Below are positions 53,417 to 59,650 of a DNA stretch of 59,650 nucleotides, one piece after another (positions within the stretch are counted from its first letter, which is position 1; each line of letters starts with the position of its first letter). Below the pieces are notes generated by a model. That model was not told the DNA's origin and did no database searches. It saw nothing but the letters and a program-made list of their open reading frames with translations. The stretch comes from Clostridia bacterium (GTDB lineage: Bacteria; Bacillota; Clostridia; Christensenellales; Aristaeellaceae): NCBI GenBank assembly GCA_017550745.1, contig JAFZOG010000007.1, forward strand, positions 1-59,650, read 5' to 3'. Both the position numbers and the translations under genes were made by a program.

Positions 53417-53560
53417 GTTACCATTATCATATCTGGAGGAAACCATTCTTTGCTTTCCGGGGCTGCCGCCCGGCCTGCGCTGAAAACAGTCCACCGGACT
53501 GTTTTCCGGGCGCTTCGGCCCCAAAGAAGGTTTCCCCAGAAATACCTGAATCGTAACCTT
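53411..53560. repeat. Modular hairpin repeat, family 1, short copy
   Basis: Bases 53441-53475 are identical to 8041-8075. Next comes a copy-specific hairpin, GAAAACAGTCC/GGACTGTTTTC (53482-53492/53496-53506), then GGTTTCCCCAG and AATACCTGAATCGTAAC, which match 8082-8093 and about 8340-8356. The outer boxes CTGGAGGAAACC and GGTTTCCCCAG can pair. It lies between a terminator and the ctsR promoter and holds no gene. Confidence 0.75.
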
Positions 53561-53597
53561 TTTTGTGTCCTTTCGACGAAATTTGCGGAAATAACCC

Positions 53598-53648
53598 TTG
53601 CATGATTCCTTTTTCTGTGGTACAATCAAATGGTCAAAGAAAGACAAT
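53598..53648 (+). promoter_or_regulatory. ctsR promoter with imperfect CtsR operator
   Basis: -35 TTGCAT (53598-53603) and -10 TACAAT (53621-53626) with 17-base spacing. GGTCAAA-GAAA-GACAATT at 53632-53649 resembles the tandem CtsR heptads (GGTCAAA), with a degenerate second half, placed at the start of transcription, as expected for autorepression. Confidence 0.7.
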
Positions 53649-53666
53649 TTCTTTGGAGGGATCATT

Positions 53667-54152
53667 ATGCGGTTAAGTGATACGATTGAAAGCTTCATCA
53701 AGGCCATGATTCAGGAAGACACGCCTGAGGTGGAGCTGAAACGGAACGAGCTGGCGGAGTATTTCCATTGCGCCCCGTCCCAGATCAATTATGTGCTGGC
53801 CACGCGGTTCACGCCCGACCACGGCTATGTCACCTCTTCCCAGCGTGGGGGCGGCGGGTTCATCCGCATCGTGCGGGTGCGGCAGAGCGGCGGAGACCAT
53901 CTGAGCTATCTGCTCCACGAACGGATCGGAGACAGCCTGGACGCCCAGTCGGCGCAGGTGCTTTGCGCGCAGCTGGCGGAGCGCAAGGTGGTCACGCCCT
54001 CGGAAGCCCATCTGATGGCTGCCGCCGTATCGCCCCAGGCGCTTTCTGCGCCCATGCCGGAAGCGATGAAGGACGCGCTGCGGTCGAAAATATTGAAATG
54101 CATGCTGCTCTCCGTGGTGCAGCACCGGGCGCAGCAGGCCGAAAACGGTTGA
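53667..54152 (+). CDS. ctsR: Transcriptional repressor of heat-shock genes CtsR
   Basis: A 161-residue repressor of class III heat-shock genes. The winged HTH region is LSDTIESFIKAMI ... VELKRNELAEYFHCAPSQINYVLATRFTPDHGYVTSSQRGGGGFIRI; the RGGGGFIRI wing with its glycine-rich loop is the heat-sensing element. The C-terminal dimerisation part has LLHERIGDSL. GGAGGG lies six bases before the ATG at 53667. It heads the standard ctsR-mcsA-mcsB-clpC operon and should bind the site near 53632 until released by heat or by McsB-directed degradation. Confidence 0.94.
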   Translation: MRLSDTIESFIKAMIQEDTPEVELKRNELAEYFHCAPSQINYVLATRFTPDHGYVTSSQRGGGGFIRIVRVRQSGGDHLSYLLHERIGDSLDAQSAQVLCAQLAERKVVTPSEAHLMAAAVSPQALSAPMPEAMKDALRSKILKCMLLSVVQHRAQQAENG

Positions 54153-54221
54153 ATTTGCCGATGTACGCGCGCCGTTCCGGGCGCATAATATAGGATGCGC
54201 CATTTTATTGAGGAGGAATTT

Positions 54222-54719
54222 ATGCTCTGCGAAGAATGCGGAAAAAACCAGGCGGAGGTGCTGATGACCACTGTGGTCAACGGCCAGTCCGCCACCCGGC
54301 ATCTGTGCCGGGAATGCCTGAAAAAATATCAGGCCGGAGATCTGCAGACCGTTCTGGCGGCAATTCTGTCCACCATGGTCGGCAAGCTCCAGGAGCAGGA
54401 TGAGGAAATGCCGGACATCGTTTGTCCCCAGTGCGGCGAAACCTACGCCGAATTCCGGAAAACAGGCATGCTGGGCTGCGCGGAATGCTACCAGGCCTTC
54501 CGCAGGGAGCTGGCGCCGGTCATCACCCGCGTCCAGGGCCGCACGCAGCACGCCGGGCGTCGGCCTCCCGTCAGCGAGGAAGAGCAGGCGCGGCAGACCC
54601 GGATGGAGGAGCTGCGCAGCCTGATGGAAGCGGCGGTAGCGGAAGAAAATTTTGAGGAAGCCGCCCGCCTGCGGGATGAACTGCGGGCCATGGCGCCCGC
54701 CAGGGAGGCGAAATCATGA
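54222..54719 (+). CDS. mcsA: McsA, activator of the arginine kinase McsB
   Basis: A 165-residue zinc-binding adaptor. Four CxxC motifs (MLCEECGK, HLCRECLKK, IVCPQCGET and LGCAECYQA) form two zinc sites, and a C-terminal UVR motif (about 130-160, LMEAAVAEENFEEAARLRDELRA) binds partners. It activates McsB and modulates CtsR. The start at 54222 has AGGAGG six bases upstream. It ends in an ATGA overlap with mcsB, and the operon order is the classical one. Confidence 0.93.
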   Translation: MLCEECGKNQAEVLMTTVVNGQSATRHLCRECLKKYQAGDLQTVLAAILSTMVGKLQEQDEEMPDIVCPQCGETYAEFRKTGMLGCAECYQAFRRELAPVITRVQGRTQHAGRRPPVSEEEQARQTRMEELRSLMEAAVAEENFEEAARLRDELRAMAPAREAKS

Positions 54720-55702
54720 GCGAAATCGTGGTCTCCTCCCGCGTCAGGCTGGCCCGGAACTATGCCGACCTGCCTTTCAGGAACAAAATCACCAGGGAAC
54801 AGAGCGAGGACTGCGTACAGCGCACCCTGAACGCCCTGCGCGTCCTGCCCCAGCCTTACACGTTTCTGGTTTTAAAAGGGATGGAGCAGAATGAAACGAA
54901 AGCGCTGGTGGAAGCGCACCTCATCAGCCCTGACCTGGCGGAGCATGAAGAAACCGGCGCGGTGCTGCTGCGCGACGATGAAAAGATCTCCGTCATGATG
55001 AACGAAGAAGACCATCTGCGCATCCAGGGCTTCACCCTGGGCGAAAACCTGAACGGCGCGGCGGAGTGTGCTTTTTCCATTGAGGATGCCCTGCAGGAAC
55101 AGCTTTCCTTCGCTTTCGATCCGCAATGGGGGTATCTTACCGCCTGCCCCACCAACGCGGGAACGGGCCTGCGGGCTTCCATGATGCTGCATCTGCCCAT
55201 GCTGACCGCGCAAAAGCAGATGGGAAAGGTGAACCAGATCGCCGCTAAGCTGGGGCTGACCCTGCGGGGTATTTACGGCGAGGGCAGCGAAGCCCAGGGC
55301 AACCTGTACCAGCTGAGCAACCAGGTGACGCTGGGCCGCACGGAAAAGGAAATCATCGACGCGGTGGCCGCCACCGCCCGGCAGATGGCTGAAATGGAAC
55401 GGGTGTACCGGCATAAAGCCCAGGACAAAGACCCTGTCGCCTTTGAGGATCAATTGTTCCGTTCTTACGGGCTGCTCACCAACGCCCGGCTGATGCCGAT
55501 AAAAGAATTCATGGCCCACTGGTCCAGCCTGCGGCTCGGCGCGTCGATGGGCAAACTGCCTGTCAGCCTCAAAACCTGCGACGCGCTGCTCACCGCGGCC
55601 CAGCCCGCCCATGTGCAGAAGGCCGCCGGCACCGCGCTGAACGATAAGGACATGGACGCTTACCGCAGCGAACTGATACGAAACGCTTTAAATGGAGGAT
55701 AA
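54716..55702 (+). CDS. mcsB: Protein arginine kinase McsB
   Basis: A 328-residue guanido-kinase-type enzyme that phosphorylates arginine residues and so marks proteins for ClpCP. VSSRVRLARNYADLPF is the conserved N-terminal motif, EDHLRIQ is the phosphagen-specific region, and CPTNAGTGLRAS carries the catalytic cysteine. The C-terminus ends with LIRNALNGG. It is coupled to mcsA by ATGA and its stop overlaps the clpC ribosome site. Length and motifs are normal. Confidence 0.95.
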   Translation: MSEIVVSSRVRLARNYADLPFRNKITREQSEDCVQRTLNALRVLPQPYTFLVLKGMEQNETKALVEAHLISPDLAEHEETGAVLLRDDEKISVMMNEEDHLRIQGFTLGENLNGAAECAFSIEDALQEQLSFAFDPQWGYLTACPTNAGTGLRASMMLHLPMLTAQKQMGKVNQIAAKLGLTLRGIYGEGSEAQGNLYQLSNQVTLGRTEKEIIDAVAATARQMAEMERVYRHKAQDKDPVAFEDQLFRSYGLLTNARLMPIKEFMAHWSSLRLGASMGKLPVSLKTCDALLTAAQPAHVQKAAGTALNDKDMDAYRSELIRNALNGG

Positions 55703-55712
55703 ATCTGGATAT

Positions 55713-58127
55713 ATGCCGATTTTTGGACGATTTAACGAACGGGCCCAGCGGGTGATCGCTTCCGCCCAGAAAACCGCGGTGGAAATGGGCCACAGCTATG
55801 TGGGCAGCGAGCATTTTCTGATCGGTCTTTTAAAAGAAGCCCGCACCGACGCGCCTGCCCTGCCGGACAATGTGATTCCCGAAACCGTGACGGAGGCCGT
55901 GAAGCAGATCGCCGGCACCGGCGAACAGGCGCCCAATAAACTGGAAATGACGCCCCGGGTCAAAAAGCTGCTGGAAACCAGCGTGCGGGAGGCCCACCGC
56001 CTGGGCCAGCCCTATGTGACGGCGGGACATTTCTGGCTGGCGCTGCTCAGCGACGATGAAAGCGTGGCTGTGCGGGTGCTCACCAACATGGGCTGCGATG
56101 TGGATAAGCTGAAAAACAGCGTTCAGGAAACGCTGGGAAAAAATACCGTCATGCCCAACGGAGCCGCCCAGAGCGGCGGCGAAAACTCCCCGCTGAAAAA
56201 ATACGGCCATGATCTGACCGAAGCAGCGGAAAAGGGCGAACTGGACCCCGTGATCGGGCGGGCCAATGAAATTGAGCGCATCGTGCAGATCCTGTCCCGG
56301 CGCACCAAGAACAATCCCGTCCTCATCGGCGAGCCGGGGGTCGGCAAATCGGCCGTGGCGGAGGGCCTGGCCCAGAAGATCAGCCAGGGCGCAGTGCCGG
56401 AAACATTGACCAACAAGAAAATCATTTCCCTGGATATGGGCAGCATGGTCGCCGGCAGCAAGTACCGCGGCGAATTTGAAGAGCGCCTCAAAAACACGCT
56501 GGACGAAGTGAAAAAGCGCGGGGACGTGATCCTGTTCATCGACGAATTGCAGAACATCATCGGCGCTGGCGCGGCGGAAGGCAGCATGGACGCGGCCAAC
56601 ATCTTAAAGCCCGCCCTGGCACGGGGAGAGATCCAGTGCATCGGCGCCACCACCCTGGACGAATACCGCAAGCACATCGAAAAGGATGCCGCGCTGGCGC
56701 GGCGCTTCCAGCCGGTGACGGTGAACGAGCCCAGCGAGGAAGAAACCATCGCCATCATGAAGGGGCTTAGGGACCGCTACGAAGCGCACCACAAGGTGCG
56801 CATTACCGACGAAGCCCTGGACGCCGCCGTGAAGCTGTCCAACCGCTATATCGCCGACCGCTTCCAGCCGGACAAAGCCATCGACCTGATGGACGAAGCC
56901 GCTTCCCGCGTGCGCATCCAGGCCTTCACCGCCCCGCCGGACGTAAAAGCCCAGGAAAAGAAGCTGGAAGGCGTGCTGCGTGAAAAGCGGGAAGCCATTG
57001 ACAAGCAGGACTACGAAAAAGCCGCGGCCCTCCGGGACGAGGAGCACGCCCTCCGGGCTGAAATCGACGAAAAGCGCACGGCCTGGGAGCAGCAGAAATC
57101 AGCGGCAAAGGACACCGTGGGCGAAGAGGAGATCGCGCAGGTGGTGGCGGGGTGGACGGGCATCCCGGTCAAAAAAATGACGGAGGAAGAATCCGAGCGG
57201 CTTCTGCATCTGGAAGATTTGCTTCACAACCGCGTCGTGGGCCAGACTGAAGCAGTCGCCGCCGTCAGCCGGGCCATCCGCCGCGCGCGGGCGGGCCTGA
57301 AAGACCCGAAACGTCCCATCGGCAGCTTCATTTTCCTGGGGCCTACCGGCGTAGGCAAGACAGAGCTTTGCCGCGCCCTGGGCGAAGCCATGTTCGGGGA
57401 CGAAAACGCGCTCATCCGCCTGGACATGTCGGAATACATGGAAAAGCACACGGTCAGCCGCATGGTGGGCTCGCCCCCCGGCTACGTGGGTTATGACGAG
57501 GGCGGCCAGCTCACCGAGGCCGTGCGCCGCAAACCCTATTCCGTGGTGCTCTTTGACGAGGTGGAAAAGGCCCATCCCGATGTGTTCAACATCCTCCTGC
57601 AGATCCTGGAGGACGGGCGGCTTACCGATAATATGGGCCGGGTGGTCAGCTTCAAGAACTGCGTGATCGTCATGACCAGCAACGCGGGGGCCCAGTCCGC
57701 CCAGCGTTCCGGCATGGGCTTCGGCGCGGGCATGGCGGACGCCATGGACTACGAGCGGATGCGGGAGCGGGTGCTCTCCGACATCAAGAGCGTGTTCCGG
57801 CCGGAGTTCTTAAACCGTGTGGACGAGATCATCGTGTTCCATAAGCTGGAACAGAAGGATATCGAATCCATCGCCGCCCTCATGCTGGGGCAGGTGGCCA
57901 AGCGGCTGGAGGAAAGGGACATTGCCCTCACCTACGGAGAAGACGTGGTGGCGCATCTGGCTCAGGCAGGCTTTGATCCCCAGTACGGCGCGCGGCCCCT
58001 GCGCCGCGTGATCCAGCGCACCATTGAGGACGCCCTCAGCGAAAAGCTCATCGCAGGGGAAATCCACCTGGGCTGCACGGTGAACATGCGCATGGACGGG
58101 GAACAAATCACGTTTGAACAGGCATAA
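55713..58127 (+). CDS. clpC: ATP-dependent Clp protease ATP-binding subunit ClpC
   Basis: An 804-residue HSP100 unfoldase that feeds substrates to ClpP. Two Clp N repeats (about 5-145) are followed by D1 with [13 protein letters not shown] and [12 protein letters not shown], a middle coiled-coil/UVR segment (about 420-460) that is the site of McsB/adaptor docking, and D2 with [30 protein letters not shown] and [15 protein letters not shown] LxxF-like tripeptide loop for ClpP was not pinned down. The start at 55713 ([12 protein letters not shown]) follows GGAGG at 12 bases; an ATG at 55692 inside mcsB lacks a site. Confidence 0.95.
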   Translation: MPIFGRFNERAQRVIASAQKTAVEMGHSYVGSEHFLIGLLKEARTDAPALPDNVIPETVTEAVKQIAGTGEQAPNKLEMTPRVKKLLETSVREAHRLGQPYVTAGHFWLALLSDDESVAVRVLTNMGCDVDKLKNSVQETLGKNTVMPNGAAQSGGENSPLKKYGHDLTEAAEKGELDPVIGRANEIERIVQILSRRTKNNPVLIGEPGVGKSAVAEGLAQKISQGAVPETLTNKKIISLDMGSMVAGSKYRGEFEERLKNTLDEVKKRGDVILFIDELQNIIGAGAAEGSMDAANILKPALARGEIQCIGATTLDEYRKHIEKDAALARRFQPVTVNEPSEEETIAIMKGLRDRYEAHHKVRITDEALDAAVKLSNRYIADRFQPDKAIDLMDEAASRVRIQAFTAPPDVKAQEKKLEGVLREKREAIDKQDYEKAAALRDEEHALRAEIDEKRTAWEQQKSAAKDTVGEEEIAQVVAGWTGIPVKKMTEEESERLLHLEDLLHNRVVGQTEAVAAVSRAIRRARAGLKDPKRPIGSFIFLGPTGVGKTELCRALGEAMFGDENALIRLDMSEYMEKHTVSRMVGSPPGYVGYDEGGQLTEAVRRKPYSVVLFDEVEKAHPDVFNILLQILEDGRLTDNMGRVVSFKNCVIVMTSNAGAQSAQRSGMGFGAGMADAMDYERMRERVLSDIKSVFRPEFLNRVDEIIVFHKLEQKDIESIAALMLGQVAKRLEERDIALTYGEDVVAHLAQAGFDPQYGARPLRRVIQRTIEDALSEKLIAGEIHLGCTVNMRMDGEQITFEQA

Positions 58128-58129
58128 TT

Positions 58130-58194
58130 TATAAACGAAAGGCACTGCGCTGTTTATTATTTGGCGGCAGTGTCTTTTTTCGTTTACGAAACTT
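58130..58194 (+). terminator. Terminator of the ctsR operon
   Basis: GGCACTGC/GCAGTGTC stem (one G-U pair) extended by AAACGAA/TTCGTTT arms, with TTTTTT inside the descending arm. It lies just after the clpC stop. Confidence 0.65.
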
Positions 58195-58233
58195 TTTTTC
58201 ATTTTTTCTGCGTTTGGGGGTAGCGCGACAGGC

Positions 58234-58252
58234 GCGATTATGTTAAAATACA
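58234..58252 (+). promoter_or_regulatory. Extended -10 promoter before the Xaa-Pro peptidase gene
   Basis: TGTTAAAAT gives an extended -10; no convincing -35 was found at 16-18 bases, so this is tentative. Confidence 0.35.
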
Positions 58253-58293
58253 ATGTGGCGTGCAATTCAACGCCATTTTGGAGGACCAAACAC

Positions 58294-59361
58294 ATGAGCA
58301 GATTGGAAAAAATGATGCGGACGGCAGGCGTCGGCGCAAACGAAGCCGTGCTGGTCCATAAGCCTTCCAACATCTTTTATCTCAGTGGCTATACCGGCGA
58401 AGGGCTGCTGGCGGCGGGCGAAGGCTTTCAGGCCATCGTGACCGACTTCCGCTACACCGAGCAGGCCCAGCGGCAGGCTCCCGGCTTTGAGGTGCTGATG
58501 GTGGAAAAGGGCGTGAGCCACGCGAAGCTGGCCGCAAAGCTCTTTGCCGAGCACGGGATCAAGGCCGTCCGGTACGAGGACGACGAAGTGACCGTCCGCG
58601 CCTTTGAAAAAATGAAGCAGGACATTCCCGGCGTGGAATTTTCCCCGCTGAACGGCGCGCCCGAAAAAGTGCGCCGGATCAAGGATGGAAAGGAACTCTC
58701 CCTGATCGAAGAAGCCTGCGGCATTTCCTGCAAAGCCCTGGACGCGGTGCTGGAAAAGATCAGGCCCGGCATGACGGAAAAGCAGCTGCAGCTTTTGCTG
58801 GACTTTACCATGCTGGAGCTGGGCGGCGACGGCCTGGCCTTCAACACCATCGTGGCTTCCGGCGTGAACGGCTCCCTGCCCCACGCCATCCCCAGCGACA
58901 AAAAGATCGAAAAAGGCGACATGATCACCCTGGACTTCGGCGCAAAAAAAGGCGGCTACTGCGCGGATATGACCCGCACTGTCGCCCTGGGCCAGCCCAG
59001 CGCTGAAATGAAAAAGATCTACGACACCGTGCTGCTGGCGCAGGAAACCTGCGAAGCCATGCTGGCTCCCGGAAAAGTATGCTTCGATATCGACTCGGAA
59101 GCGCACCGCATCATCGACGCGGCGGGCTATGCGGGCCGATTCGGCCACGGCCTGGGCCACAGCGTGGGCATCGACATTCACGAAGAACCCCGCCTGTCCC
59201 AGATGTGCCACGATGTTTTGGAGCCCGGCGTCACCATCACCGTGGAGCCCGGCATCTATGTGCCCGGCCTGGGCGGCGTGCGGATCGAAAACACATGCGT
59301 CGTAACCGAGTCCGGCGGACGCACCTTAGTACATGCACAAAAGGCGCTGCTGATCCTGTGA
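58294..59361 (+). CDS. Xaa-Pro aminopeptidase/dipeptidase (M24)
   Basis: A 355-residue M24-family metallopeptidase that releases N-terminal residues before proline. Metal ligands: [17 protein letters not shown] (two Asp), [11 protein letters not shown] region (His), DIHEEPRL (Glu) and [16 protein letters not shown] (Glu). An N-terminal creatinase-like domain (about 1-120) begins [13 protein letters not shown]. The start at 58294 has GGAGG nine bases upstream. It lies 46 bases before efp, the usual pepP/pepQ-efp pairing of Firmicutes. Confidence 0.93.
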   Translation: MSRLEKMMRTAGVGANEAVLVHKPSNIFYLSGYTGEGLLAAGEGFQAIVTDFRYTEQAQRQAPGFEVLMVEKGVSHAKLAAKLFAEHGIKAVRYEDDEVTVRAFEKMKQDIPGVEFSPLNGAPEKVRRIKDGKELSLIEEACGISCKALDAVLEKIRPGMTEKQLQLLLDFTMLELGGDGLAFNTIVASGVNGSLPHAIPSDKKIEKGDMITLDFGAKKGGYCADMTRTVALGQPSAEMKKIYDTVLLAQETCEAMLAPGKVCFDIDSEAHRIIDAAGYAGRFGHGLGHSVGIDIHEEPRLSQMCHDVLEPGVTITVEPGIYVPGLGGVRIENTCVVTESGGRTLVHAQKALLIL

Positions 59362-59407
59362 TCGGCCCCTTATGCAAATAGACCAACAAGAAAATGGAGG
59401 AATTACA

Positions 59408-59650
59408 ATGATTACTGCTGGCGATTTCAAAAAGGGCATCACCATCGAATGGGACGGCGGCGTGTGGAACATCGTGGATTTCCAGCACGTGAAGCCCGGC
59501 AAGGGCGCGGCCTTCGTGCGCACCAAGATCAAGAACGTCATGACCGGCGCCGTGGTGGAACGCACCTTCAACCCCACCGACAAAATGCCCCGGGCCATCA
59601 TCGAAACCAAGGAAATGCAGTACCTGTACAACGACGGCGACCTCTACTAC
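59408..59650 (+). CDS. efp: Elongation factor P (5' part, cut by window end)
   Basis: The first 81 residues of [23 protein letters not shown], then [20 protein letters not shown] with the loop lysine in KPGKGA that is modified in many bacteria. EF-P relieves ribosome stalling at polyproline. GGAGG lies eight bases before the ATG. The rest of the gene is beyond the window. Proline-rich motifs in neighbouring SpoIID protein would be among its clients. Confidence 0.95.
   Translation, partial: MITAGDFKKGITIEWDGGVWNIVDFQHVKPGKGAAFVRTKIKNVMTGAVVERTFNPTDKMPRAIIETKEMQYLYNDGDLYY

Overview
The window looks like a chromosomal segment from a GC-rich, anaerobic, low-GC-phylum-type Gram-positive (class Clostridia), probably an uncultured gut or rumen lineage. 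The evidence is the CtsR-McsA-McsB-ClpC heat-shock operon, a T-box leader, a SpoIID-type protein with a Pro/Thr-rich linker, a Spo0A-like regulator, an NADH-linked [FeFe] hydrogenase, a ferredoxin-dependent 2-oxoacid oxidoreductase, and sigma-A promoters with 16-18 base spacing. No rRNA, tRNA, CRISPR array, phage or transposase gene was seen. Genus cannot be fixed from sequence alone; Christensenellales-like is only a guess.

Layout. 1-7,500 (minus): an ABC-F ATPase and AlkD-like repair protein, then a secreted metallo-beta-lactamase-fold protein, a Gfo/Idh/MocA dehydrogenase and a GH2 glycosidase. 7,600-9,800: secG, a structured non-coding element and a MATE exporter. 10,000-15,100 (plus): the hydrogenase operon (HndA/NuoE-like, GHKL ATPase, HndB-like, NuoF-like, [FeFe] HydA). 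15,100-20,260: DUF1232, VanY-like peptidase, GH13 enzyme, SpoIID protein. 20,270-25,300 (minus): a small protein, a Spo0A-like regulator coupled to a two-gene threonine/serine exporter and a YhhN protein, an unknown small protein and murC. 25,400-37,900 (plus): GNAT, prmA, then a LacI regulator with a sugar ABC transporter, four tandem alpha/beta-hydrolase genes and an MFS transporter, with a consensus promoter and palindromic operator. 37,900-41,000 (minus): MATE, RluA-family pseudouridine synthase, lspA, DUF5665. 41,070-41,380: a hairpin-rich non-coding tract. 41,380-48,260: a 2-oxoacid:ferredoxin oxidoreductase operon (minus) divergent from a T-box-controlled XRE-cupin-acyl-CoA-synthetase fusion (plus), then an alpha/beta hydrolase. 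48,300-51,000 (minus): ECF S component, DUF3842, malic enzyme. 51,080-53,420 (plus): NusG-like antiterminator, inositol monophosphatase-like and PHP phosphatase. 53,600-59,650 (plus): ctsR-mcsA-mcsB-clpC, Xaa-Pro peptidase, and the 5' part of efp.

The most interesting candidate system is at 41.4-47.4 kb. A T-box whose antiterminator reads UGGU (matching a tRNA with discriminator A) precedes a single protein that combines a DNA-binding XRE domain, a cupin and a complete acyl-CoA synthetase. It is divergently transcribed from a VorB-type oxidoreductase operon. Taken together this suggests tRNA-sensed salvage of a branched short-chain acid: acid to acyl-CoA (synthetase), acyl-CoA + CO2 to 2-oxoacid (oxidoreductase run in reverse), then transamination. 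Other points of note are the LacI-controlled operon of four hydrolases, one lacking its nucleophile serine; the Spo0A-like regulator with an eroded receiver; and several families of modular hairpin repeats lying just downstream of genes.
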